64,000 nucleotides of DNA from Hirsutella rhossiliensis (taxonomy: Eukaryota; Ascomycota; Sordariomycetes; Hypocreales; Ophiocordycipitaceae), in NCBI RefSeq assembly GCF_020360975.1, contig NW_025408688.1:496001-560000 (forward strand). The letters are read 5' to 3'. Under the pieces are notes generated by a model. It was not told where the DNA came from, searched no databases, and was given only the letters and a program-made list of their open reading frames with translations. The position numbers and the translations under genes are program-made. The first letter of the stretch is position 1. Each line of letters begins with the position of its first letter. This document shows positions 43,426-54,415 of the stretch, piece by piece.

Positions 43426-43842
43426 TCATTAGCGCGCGGGGAAAAAAGGCCCCAGACTGCTTCACCCCCACATCCTCCGCCTCTGATTGGCTGATTTATT
43501 TCCTCTTTCGGAATAAAAGATCCCGTGTGATTGGTCGCCGACCCTTCCGTCCCTCCTCATCATTGGTCGCTGCCGCCTTCTCTTGCCCCTCATGCCTTGC
43601 CCTGTTTCCCCCGTTTATACTCCTGTTTACCCTTGCCAATGCCAATGCCAATGCCAACCTTTTTCCTTTCGTCCGCCGGTTTTCTTATTGTGTCTAAAAC
43701 TTGCGTCTTTTGTCTTTGCCCTTTTCGTTCATGCCTTTCTAGCGGGTTCTTCCTTCAAGTCTAAAAGTCGCCCCTCGTTGATCGCTGCTGCCCAGTGCCC
43801 TTGTCTTCTTGCCCGCCGGCGCTCCTCCGTCTTCTCCCCTCG

Positions 43843-46800
43843 TCACCTCACCCTGACAACTCTCCTTGACTCTTCAGCGTCGCCATCCGACCGACGCAAA
43901 GCTTCCTCGACAGTCCTCTCGCTTAGCACCTCCAGCCTGGCCTGCGCGGCGGTCATCTCTTCGGGGACTCGGTTGCCCACCAAGTCTCTCCCGCACCTTG
44001 GACACGAGCGTGATGCCGTCTAGCGTTCGACAGCGCGATAGCTGCACATATAAGCTGTACGGGTCGCATTGCGAGGCACGGCCCTTCCATCGACTTTCGT
44101 CGTCCGTGTCCCCCGCAGCTCCAGGGCCACGCGCTCTAGCGTTCTGCCCTGCACCTTGTAGTCCGTGCAGGCGAAGGCTGCTGCGCACGGCAATCCCTTC
44201 CGGCTGACGTCGTTCTGCTGCCACGGCCGCTTTCGTTGGCAGTGTATCCTGACGCTCATCGGCGTTAACAAGATCGTGCCCGGCGGCATCCCGACGAAGT
44301 GGAGGTCCTTTGTCGTCGCCGATTCCAGTAATATCCCCGCCGGCGGCCGAAGTGGATCGTCATGTCGGACGAGATTCGATGCCCTGGGGACGCCTTGTCG
44401 ACAATGACCTCCACCGCCGAGTAGCCGGCGCCGTTCACCAGCTTCAGCCCCTGATGGGTGTTGTGGTTCACGACGACCGGCATCCCGGCCACGAACATGA
44501 AGACGGCCGGCACGGGGATCGCGCTATCGTCGCCTTGATTGAGTATCATGATCGCTTCTTCCTCGGTCGGCAGGCCCTCCTTCCACTTGTGCTCGGAGAT
44601 GAAGATGCGCATCGTCGACCGCTGCTGGACCCGGAACGCCAAGCTTGCCTCCATGTTTAGGTTCCACCGATTCCTGTTCAGCGGCGTCACCACGGTGATG
44701 CCAGTCTCCCAAGGGATCCGCCTGCCCTCGCGGTAGCACCTTGAGTTGAGGAGGTCCAGATCCGTGCGGTCCTGCACACCCTGCCGGATCCGCTTCAGCA
44801 GCCCTGCAATTCCGGATCCCCGGCGGCGCGCATTTGCTCGTTCAACATGACGACCGTCGTGAATCTCTTCCACAGCGCGTGCGCTTTGTCGTGCTGGTGC
44901 CGCTGCTCGGCCTTGAACGAGTTGTCTACGTCCCACGAGATGGCCGCGCTCGGCAGGACGATCGACCTCTCTTGGACCGGCCGGAACTGCTGAAAGTCTC
45001 CGCAGAAGAGGACGATGGGGATCCCCCCGAAATCTTTCTGCGATCCGCGAAGCCGACAGAGTCGCTCGTTTATGGCGTGCAGCGTCCGCGCTCCGAGCAT
45101 GCTCACCTCGTCGATGACAAGCACGTCCTTCTCCTGCCAGTCCATCCGAGACTGGCCGTGGATGAACCGCTCCGCCCGTTTTGTCAGCCGCACCCCGTCA
45201 AGGTCCTTGGCTGTGTTCGCGCCGCCCGCCCCTTGGTCTTTAGTGAACCCGCAGGCGGGTGGATCGTGATGCCGTTGATCTGCGCCGCGGCAGTCCTGAC
45301 GTCGCCGTGATCAGCAGACGATTCGAAAGGCTCTTCCCACTGAACAGCTCGACGAGTGCCCCAATGATCCGCGACTTGCCGGTGCCCCCTCGCCGCCGAC
45401 GAACTGGCAGAGCTGGCCGGCATCGCCCTATTCGTTTGTCGCATCAAATCGAGCTGGCGGCATATTATTAGGAAAGCGATCGACTGCCTCTTGTTCAGCG
45501 TTAGCCGTGTTGACAACTCCTTGCCCGCCGCGAAGAAGGAGGTCGATGGGCCAAGCTGGACGCGCATTCCCGCTTCTGCGTCGCTAGCCGTCTCGTCGGA
45601 GTCGGCTGTCGTCATTTCGACGTCGTCCTCCCGAAGCCGGTCATCCCCCTCCGCAACGCAGCTCGGCGATCGCTTTCCCGGACTGCGACTGTGGTTTGTA
45701 CGCTTTGGATCATTCTCTCCTTTCCCTCGACGCACTTATCTGCTGCGACTTGATAGCCTTGACCTGATCCTGCGGCGGTAGTGCGGCCCCGGAAAATACC
45801 CGCCCTGGCATGCTTATGCACCTCAACCCTTGTTCGGGAATCGCGATGGCCTCGAGCTCGGCCGTTGAGCAGAGCGCCGATTGCTGGAATCGACAGAGCT
45901 GCCGCATCATTGCCATGAGCTCCGGCGACTTGGCCGTCACCTGATTCGTGCCCACTGCGCCTCGGACGACGTCGATCAGGCGCGTTGCGTCTCCGATGTT
46001 GTTGGACCGATACGTCGCTGCAAATTCTGCGCCCGCCTCGCCTGTCTCGCCCTCCTCGACGTGGGCGACCGTGGAATCGCCATCGCCGGATGAGGCCGCC
46101 CATTGCTTGGCGTCGCGCTTTGCGTCTTCGGCTGATCGTCGAAGCAGCTGCACGTTGTCGACGAGACATGATATTCTCGGGGCCAGCGCCTCTCGCGCCC
46201 GCTCCCAGATGCTATTGATCTCACCTGTTTCTTCGCACAGAAAGGACTCCCACGGCACAAATAGCGCAAGATGCTGCACGGCTGCCCTTTAAGGGGAGGG
46301 GAGGTTAGCCACTCTGATGATGCCTGCCGGCAGGGCGGTTGCTATACACACCTCCGGTGGCACGACTCCTCGTCGTCGTTGTGGCCGAAGTCCTTGCTCA
46401 GGTAGCCATCGAGGCAGACGGTAGCATGCTTGCCCGGCCGCCTGAGCACCTGGACCCAGCGTCTCCCTGGCGCCCATCCATCCTCGAAGGGCACCTCCCC
46501 CCAGGCCGCACAGCTCTCATCCTTACTGGTGCGTTTTAGTCTAACGAGCGATATGTAGTCGTATAAGCATAGCCCTCGCAGGAGCTCTCCCGGTGCTGGT
46601 ACGCCTCAACGTGGGAGATCCTCAGGCCTGCTTCTTCGACAACGACCGACTCATCCAGAGTATCATCTATGGCCGCCGCGCCACTTGCTCGTCGGAGATA
46701 CGGCCACCGTCGAAAGACTTCCCAGTACAGCAGAGATGTGTTCAGGTACGCCCAGGCGCTGCTGTTGGTGAACTCGGCCGGATATCCAAGAAGATGAGCG

Positions 46801-49800
46801 ACGACCTCGACCTGAGATAGCGGACGCTCCGTGAACACACGATTCGCCACCCTCATCAAGAACTGTCGCGTCCTGTTCCCTTGGCGGCGTCATCGCCAAC
46901 AGCACCTCCACCGTCGTCCTGTCCTCCGTTGGCCGTGCCGTCACCCGTTGAGGCGGCCAGGAGATCGGCCGCGGCCGCCACACTTCCACACCGGGTCCTC
47001 CACCTTCGTCGCGTAGTTCGTGACATAATACATAAGGGCCATGGTCTTGCGCTGCGTCGCAATGAAGGAAATGTCGTGGTTGTGCCGGAGCCCAACAGCG
47101 ATAGCCTTGTTCCATCGATTGACCATGCTGTGAGTCCTCCGGATCTGCAACACCCCGTCTGCCGTGATGGCGGTCTTGTCGACCAACCTCCATGGAGACT
47201 TAAACCGGCATGGATTCCCTTTCCGCGCTCCTTTGCCCAAGGAATACTTGACACAGGTCGGGCTATGCGTGTGAACCTGTGTAGCGCCGGCACAGAAGTT
47301 GGCCTCCTCGTCAAATGCGGCCGAAAACTGCTCGGTGTTGTCCAGCAGGAGGAAATATCGGACGTCACAGATCGCTCCGCTTGCACGGCGCAGAACCCTT
47401 CCTGATCCAGATCCTATCTTGCACGTCAGCCTGGCCCCGTTTGTCCATCGGACGAGCAATTCAGGTTCTCAGTGACACGTCTTAGCTATTCTTACCTCGG
47501 AGAAGACACTATCGACGTATCGTATGATTCGCTCGCGATACGCCGCCTGATCCTCCCCGTGGATGTCGGCAAGCATCGAGCTGAGATGCGCGTTTCCGTG
47601 CAACCAGAGCAAGCCGTGAACATGAAGCGCCCCTCGTTCGTTGGTCTCCACAGCGCCATAGTACTTGCCGATGCGCCCGAATACCGACTCTTCTCCGACC
47701 TTCACGTAATGATCGAAGAACAGCTTCATCTCCCGGTGGAAGAATACGGCGGCGCTCATCGGATCGGACATGGCCAGCCTTGTCCGCTTGTACGCACTCC
47801 CAAGGCCTTCTAGGAACTCCTCGGCCGCGCCGGGATCGCGTGTCCGATATGCCGCCAGTCGCAGCTTCACCGGGTTCGTAATGTCGTTTGGGTTGATGGT
47901 GAACCAGATGGCCGGAACGCCGTAGCCAACGATGAGCGACTGGATTTTCCGCCGCATATTGAGCCGAACCTCTCGACATGGGTTGCCGGTGGCCGTACAG
48001 CGAGAGGCTCCTGAGAAGCTCCTTCACGCCCTCATCGGTCGTCTTGCCCGAGCTCTCAACTCGACCCTCGCCGCCGCTAACCTTTGCGCGGTCATCGAGC
48101 GGGCAACGCGCTCGACCTTGCCGAAGTCCTTCCTCGCCACACTCAGCATGCTGACGCGGCGGTTCCTCGACCGCACCCCCATGTTGAAGACGAGAAATGC
48201 AAATATGTGGTGCAACGCAAACCGGCCACCATGGCGCCGGAGCACGATGTCGGCCCAAATCCGGAGGTTCAAGCTTCGGGAGGATACGATGTCTCCCGCT
48301 GCCGCCTGCCTCAGCAGCTCTACCGGTGCCTCGCAAGTTGGTAAGGGCCTTCCCGCCTCGGCTATGGCCTCTTCGGCCAGCCTTGGTCCCCAACGCCAAA
48401 TGGGAACAGGGTCGGGAACGTTCTGGCGAAGAAGGACGTCTCAAAGGAGTCGGCAAACTCATCCCCGCGAGACTCGAATGTATGGCTCACTGCCATCGTC
48501 GCCACGCCCTCGACCCCACCGAGGATCCGACCCACGTTCTCGGGCCCGCGCGGCCGTCGTCGGCACCTGCGCCAACAGCGTCACAGGCAAACCGCAGCTT
48601 CTCGACATCCGCCACGTCTGGCGGTCCGTCCAGCAAACATGCCGGAAGACGTCACCTCGTTGATTGGTCGAACGTTCTGATCGGGGCTAGCACCAACTCC
48701 ATCACGACCCGCGCCTTCTTCGTTGGGCCCGTGCCCTTCAGCCTCGCCTCCCGTTTCCTGCCTTTGGTTGAGCAGAGCGAAGAGTTCCTCGATCTCCACC
48801 GACCCCTCGTCGTCCATGGCGCGCTCCGTGGGCGGCACAACGTGCGCCGTCCGCGTTTTCTCCCATGCGGACGGCTCGTTCCGCTCCATGCGATCATACA
48901 CCAAGGCCGGCACCCCGTCTATCGGGTCTCCCCAACTCTCCATCTCCGCCACGTCGATCTCGATCTCGGCGTAGTGGGGGTTGCTCCTCTTCAGCCAAAC
49001 AAGAGCCCTCTCGACGACCCGCCGCCTCACCGACAAGAGACTCGACAGGTCGCTCGGTGCCGGCTTCTCCACGCCCTGCCACGAAACGTGGATCTCGTCC
49101 AGTGCTTGCAAAGGGGTGCGGGAGCACCTGGTCGCCAGCTCCTGCACGTTGTTGGGAAACACTGTGATGTGGCCCTTGACGTGCCTCGGATACCTCACGG
49201 CCTGCCTCTGCCCGCCCGGAATGCTATATCTCGTGACAAACCCATAGCAGGAGTTGAGCGAGACGAGCTTCTCTTCGACCAGCGTGAGTCCCTTGAGCTC
49301 GTCAGGAACATGTGCTCACAGCCAAGGCGAGTGTGAAGATGGACCGCCGGCGACAGACTCCCGCGCGCCAGGCATCGGGCACACTCCGCACACACCGACA
49401 CGGGCTCGCCTTCGGGAAAGCAGCTCCGGCATGAAAATGGTGAGCGGCCGCCCTCTGGCACGCAGCTTGACAGCCATTGATCCCATCTGATCTCCCTCAG
49501 CTCTTTTCTCGTACGCTTGCGGTAGCTGTCATGCAGGTCCGTATCGGCAACGTGCTCGCATCGTGGAACGCCTGATAAAAATCCCGCACCGTCGACACCT
49601 TCCTGTCGTGCGGTATTGGCGTACACCACGTCTGATCGTTAGACAGCCTCTCCTTCATGGCGAAGTCTTCCTCCAAAAAACGCAGCACACTCGCCAGGTC
49701 TTCGGCCCGCAGCTCCCGACTCCTCTGCCTTCCGATTCCACTCCGAATCTGTTTTCTCGGGCGCTCGTCCGGACCAGGAAGACGTTTTCTCTTCTCCCGC

Positions 49801-50940
49801 CTCCGGGGCCGCCTCCGGGGCCGCCTCCGATCCATGATTTCTTCTCTCCGTGGCTGATTCGCTTCTTCGCAAGCCGTCGGATGCGGCAGCTTTGGCGACG
49901 ACTGCCCGACTACGTGCGCATCCCCTGACACGCCATCCGGCCCTTTGCACTGGACAGGCACCGGGCCGTGCTGGCGAACGTTTTCCACGCCGAACCTTGA
50001 CCTCAGTCCTTGCCCTTTCCAGCACTCTCCTCGTTCTTGCTGCCGATCAAACTGCACGGGCTCCCCAGCCGCCACCCGCGATGAGCCGCCCACCTCCCTT
50101 TGCTGCAGCCTCCGCCCGCTCAGCGAAGCGTCCGCTGGCTCTGCCGCGGCGTCGCCCACCCCCACAGGAGACGGCCCCGGATGCTGCGCCGTACCTGCTG
50201 CGTTGGAGACACCCCTGCGGCCTGGTACTCCCTTTACCCGCCAACTCCGTCCCCGACGGCGCTTGGGCAAACCAGACGCAATCGCTGCTGCTAATTGCCC
50301 GTTTTCTCTTAAGTTGTCGAATACCGGTTCCCTAGGCTGGATGGATCGAAGCTTCGGTACCTCCTTCGAATGAACACTCGGGACATCGCCCGCCGCCGCC
50401 GTAACACGTTGCTCCTCATCTTCAGGATCTCCTCCTGAGGCAGAAAGTGCCGATGAGGGCGGACGATCAGAGTCCGCTACCCCATATCTCCACGTTCCCT
50501 AGGCAACAGGGCCTCGGAAGCTGACCCGGTGACTGATGTTGCGCGGAACTTCCGCTGCTAACCATATTATGGAACTTCCGTGCTCTGTTTGACCGCAAAC
50601 CGCCTCGCGGCGGTCTTCTCGGCAACGACCTCGCAATTGCTTCTGCGTGCTGTCTCCATGCGGTGTCTTCAACCACAGGTTTCCTAGGCTGAATCGGCCG
50701 GAACGTTGATGCCGCATTCGCCCGTGATTCGTATCTTCGTAACCGTCCCAGGCTCTCCCCCCGTGCTCTGCGGCCCCTCAGAAGCTGCCACCACATCTAC
50801 ACCGGCTCCTGTCGCACCATCTCCGAGCCCCGAACCCGACCCGCTCACGTTCTCACCTCTTCTCCATCCCCGACTGACAACGAACAGGCTTCAGGGTGAG
50901 CAACCGCCTCGCTTAACTTCACTGCAGGACTGTCCGCCAT
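43843..50940 (-). pseudogene. Helitron unit 2a Rep/helicase transposase (frameshifted)
   Basis: Likely start ATG at 50940 (MADSPAV...). A long basic, Pro/Gly-rich N-terminus includes a short repeat encoding EAAPEAAPEAG (about 49,805-49,835). A conserved block (LSNDQTWCTPIP, then CRSCFPEGE...CAEC zinc residues near 49,390-49,440) follows. The Rep domain has GALHVHGLLWLHGN (about 47,598-47,640, HUH site) and YYVTNYATK (about 47,010-47,036, tyrosine region). The Pif1-type helicase has GGTGKSRII (about 45,370-45,396), LVIDEVSMLGA (about 45,085-45,117) and FCGDFQQFRPV (about 44,980-45,012). It ends near 43843-43845. Frames change repeatedly, for example near 49,495, 48,350, 47,960, 47,190, 46,860, 45,400 and 44,780, and a two-base loss near 43,995 alters the end. 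Confidence 0.8.
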
Positions 50941-51122
50941 GCTGCTGCCTCCTCGACGTCGACTGCCGTAAATTGGCAACAGGCTATAAAGCTTTGGCTC
51001 CGGAGCACCTCCACTTGGACAGTCTCGCTTGTTGACGACGCTACTTCTCCCGAATGGGAAGCTCCCTAGCCATCACTTCCCTCATGGCCGTGGCGTTTCT
51101 TCCCTTATAGCTTCCCTATAAA

Positions 51123-51563
51123 ATGCTTCCCTATGGTACCGAGGCGATGCAATACTACCCCTCTATATTCCCCGTTACCATGCCTATCTATGTGCGTCCA
51201 CCGTCCCGGCCTCGCCTGGTCTCCACGTGCGACCTGCTACCCCGGCTTTGCCAAAAGCGACCCTTCCATCGCCGTGCTCTCTTTTGCGCACTCCAGCGAA
51301 TCCCTGGCCACTGCCGACCTCCGGCACATGGAGATGGCCGCGACAACCGCCTGCCGCACACTTCAAACCATACTCTTCAGCCCTTCCAACACCATCCTAC
51401 CAACCTTGCGCATCAGTTCACCATCAATACCCGCCAATCCGCCTCGTCGAGCAACAGCCACAAGGCTGCCGGCGATAACATGTCCATGACGTCCCTCATG
51501 CAGCCGGACTACCCTTCTAGATTTGCTCCCTCGCCAGCACCAATGTCGCATCAACGGCCTTAA
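51123..51563 (+). pseudogene. Unrecognised accessory module A in unit 2a
   Basis: A plus-strand frame running into the motif DNMSMTSLMQPDYPSRFA (about 51,476-51,530) and ending at 51,561-51,563. That motif is repeated, altered, at the start of module B (ADMSMMAFVQPGCPSRFA), and sequence before and after it also matches, so A looks like a truncated tandem copy of the B gene start. The rest of module A to about 52,090 has no clear frame and many indels against unit 2b. No known family was recognised. Confidence 0.4.
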
Positions 51564-52248
51564 TGCTAAAGCGATAGCCAGGACCCCCCTGCCTGTCCTC
51601 TTGTAGTCGCTAGCCACCGGAGTCTCGACTTGCAAACCCTCTTGGAAAGTTCTCGTGACCAACTCGCATCCTCCTCCTCAGGTCGACCCATATATCCGAC
51701 TTCACCGTGTCCCAATAGTAGACTCGACACGGTCGGCACCCGCCTCGCTCAGCCGCACGCAATGCCCATCCAACTACCGACGACCGTCAAAGGGAGTCCT
51801 GCAATACTACCATAACCTCTTTCTTTCCTTCACTCTCATTCGTTATTGCCCCCTTTGCTATCTACTCCATGCAACGATGACACCGAAGGGGACTACTGGA
51901 CTTTCTTTCTCCGCAGTCTTACCCACACTAACCTTACCGTTCGCCGACCTCCAACTTCTCGCAACATAGCCATCACCCCTACTCAACTTCCAACCCCCGG
52001 CTCCCTACTTCACTCACGACCACAGAACCAGATGGTCGAGACTGCTCGAGAACCTCGCCAGCTCATTCCCGCATACCCCCGCTTCTGATCTATCACCTAG
52101 GTAGCATTCACTGACTCTCAAGTCTCCCGACCCGAGCCACGAGCCCTCTTTCGAGCAGCAAGAAAACCTGCTTTATAGGATGCCTACCTCTACTCTGCCT
52201 AACCCTCCTTTACACTTCCACGGTGACCACATCTGCCATGTTCTCACG

Positions 52249-53660
52249 ATGTCGGCCTCCCAGCTCAACGTCGATACCTCGTCCTCCCCGCGGCAACCTC
52301 TTGACAGCCAGAAAAATGCTGGCGCCGACATGTCCATGATGGCCTTTGTCCAGCCCGGCTGCCCGTCTAGGTTCGCCTACCAGAATGAGCATCGTGTCAA
52401 AGGGCTCAACGCAGAAACCCTAGCGAGGTCTTCCTTCCAACGCCCTCATGGCTGTCGACTCCAGAGTATGCAGCAATCCGGTCAGATCCTGACAATCCAT
52501 CGACCTGCATCTTCTTGAGCCTTAATATTTCCATATACAACCAACAGATAATCCCCTCGGAATGGACCGAGCAGTGGTTCTTTATGGTCGGCCGTGTTCA
52601 TCCCTTTGCCCTGACGTGGAAATCGAGCGACGTGATAGCTTCGAGTCGGAGGATGACAACATTACAGAATACACCATCCCGGCTCTCATCGTCCGCGACC
52701 ACAGCTACCAGCCGTAGGTGTATGCTCCAGACCTCCGTCACCACTACCATCTCTGACGATGGCCACAGAGTCATCCTCGCACCCTCGGCTCGGCGGATGC
52801 CTTCCCAGCGATACAACCCATTGTCTCCTTCACGGGACCTGTCATCGGTTCCGGCCGCGACCTTCTGCATGGAAACTCGGCTGCGGCCCTTGACGACACC
52901 CAGCTGAGCTGTTGCGGCTTTGTCCAGCTCTCGACCTTTATCTGTCCTGGGATTCCGGGCAAAACACCCTTCAAGGGCTTTCATCCCTTTCAACTTTTCG
53001 TCATCTTCCCCATTCCGCCAATCCTTGGACCTCCTATGCAAGAAGATGACCGAGAGGCGCGATAGCCAGTTCCAGCCGAACGCTCTCCTCACCTGCACGG
53101 GCAAAATCGCCGGCTTACTCGATCACCAGATCATGACACATGCCCCGGCCTTCGAGCAAGACTATATCTTCATCGTCGTCCCCGATACATGGACTTTCCT
53201 TGACAGGGCCATGTCCAACCAGGCTTCTGCGACACAGCTACTGCCGACGACACCCAAGGGCTCAGTCGGCAACCCTCGGACTATAGCGATGCGTTGGCCA
53301 GGTTTACCTCTACCAAAAACGCAATGCCGCCCCAAGCGGCGCCTCCCCACGCCGCCTGCATCTAGGTCAGTCGATCCTTATGATGACATCAAAGCGGTCA
53401 TTGCCCGATCCCGACCAAACCCCAACCAAGAGACCGCGACTTTCTCCAGAAATTTCCACCATAGTCGCCGCCTGTGATAGTCGAGGCCCCGCCAAATCCG
53501 ACACTTCCTCCCTTCTGTCCCACGAAGACCCCGGAGACTCAGAGACGGACACCGAGCCAGTCAATCACCCAGCCACATCCGCCTCTGGCCCTATCAGACC
53601 TCCGGCGTCAATCTCTTCCCGACCGCACCGCGCCCGACATCCGCCAAGAATATTCTGTAA
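52249..53660 (+). pseudogene. Unrecognised accessory gene B in unit 2a, frameshifted
   Basis: Likely start ATG at 52249 (MSASQLNVDTSSS), through ADMSMMAFVQPGCPSRFA. The frame is then interrupted and continues with WTEQWFFMVGRVHPFALTW (about 52,567-52,623). One base fewer than unit 2b at about 52,620 breaks the frame. Further conserved blocks are CGFVQLSTFICPGIPG (about 52,913-52,960), TCTGKIAGLLDHQIM (about 53,094-53,138), YIFIVVPDTWTF (about 53,164-53,199) and a basic TKRPRLSP, a possible nuclear signal, near 53,428. The C-terminus is acidic and Ser-rich. The putative intron acceptor used in unit 2b (cag near 62,941) reads cgg here. The blocks suggest a beta-rich fold, perhaps OB-like, but this is only an impression. 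Confidence 0.5.
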
Positions 53661-53859
53661 AGCAACGAACGAAACAACACAACATGACAAGGAACATGTT
53701 TCATCATCCTCAAACTCAAGTGCGAAAGGCCCTAATGGGATATTTCCTTCTCCTCTTGCTCTCCTTTTCACAAAGACAATCCAGTCAAAACTTCTCCAAT
53801 ATACTCCTTATTCTGTTTATATCCACCACTTATAGCACCTGTAAATCCTCAGAGCCTTC

Positions 53860-54415
53860 CACTCGCCCACACATGCATTACCCACCCACAACTCTCTTCA
53901 CCCCTGCCGCCTCTCCACGCCCTTTGCGCCTTTGCAAAGCAAAATCTCCTTGCAGCGGCCTAGGCTGCCTCTCTGACGCTCTGTCTCGATTTCACTCACG
54001 ATAATGCTCTACGTCTCTCGCCGGATCTCCATCTCATATCTCATATCTCACTCTTCTTCCTGTCTTCCTCTCACTTCCCCTGTCTCCTATCTCCTGTCGC
54101 CAACTCTCTCCTCTCCGACTTTCTCCTGTCGCCATCGCCAACTTTCGTTCCGAAAGGCCTCTTTGCGCGAGCCGCGGCTGGCGAGCCTTCCCCTCGTCTA
54201 ACGTGCCCCGCAGACCCCGCCCTCTCCCCCCAAAAGTTCTCCGCCCCTTGATTGGTCCCTTGTGATTGGTCCCTCCTTGCCTCCCTCCTCGTTGGTCGCT
54301 GCCCTTCCCCCGGCTTCTGTTGCCTTTTCGCGTGCCTTATCCCACCACTAGGCGCCTCCCACCCTGTCTGCCGCCTGCCGACTCTTCCCGCCTGCCGAAC
54401 TCTTCATCGCGTCAC
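53860..54415. other. Junction between Helitron units, pyrimidine-rich
   Basis: No gene is seen. 53,990-54,130 is strongly C/T-rich with small repeats (catctcatatctcatatctc). 54,245-54,300 contains several attgg boxes (reverse CCAAT), as does the equivalent flank of unit 2a at 43,488-43,570. The 5' end of unit 2a and 3' end of unit 2b must lie here, but neither terminus could be fixed. Confidence 0.4.

Larger units (their letters stand above)
43338..54000 (-). mobile_element. Helitron-type unit 2a with accessory plus-strand gene
   Basis: A minus-strand Rep/helicase gene (43843-50940) and a divergent plus-strand accessory region (about 51100-53700) recur in the same order and orientation in unit 2b, shifted by about 10.1-10.6 kb. 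The shift changes because unit 2b lacks about 390 bp between roughly 49,800 and 51,000. The copies match at about 92-93% of bases in a helicase stretch compared by eye. The right limit (5' end) near 54,000 is inferred from where unit 2b's 3' flank begins. No target duplication was identified. Confidence 0.7.

Noticed and set aside
47509..48462. 317-codon minus-strand frame across the Rep region of unit 2a
   Set aside because: It is out of phase with the HUH-containing frame (47,469-47,957) over that part; Arg/Gly-rich content is typical of an alternative frame in GC-rich coding DNA.
48197..49336. 379-codon plus-strand frame opposite the Rep/helicase gene
   Set aside because: Shadow of the minus-strand gene; the matching plus frame in unit 2b is not conserved as one frame.
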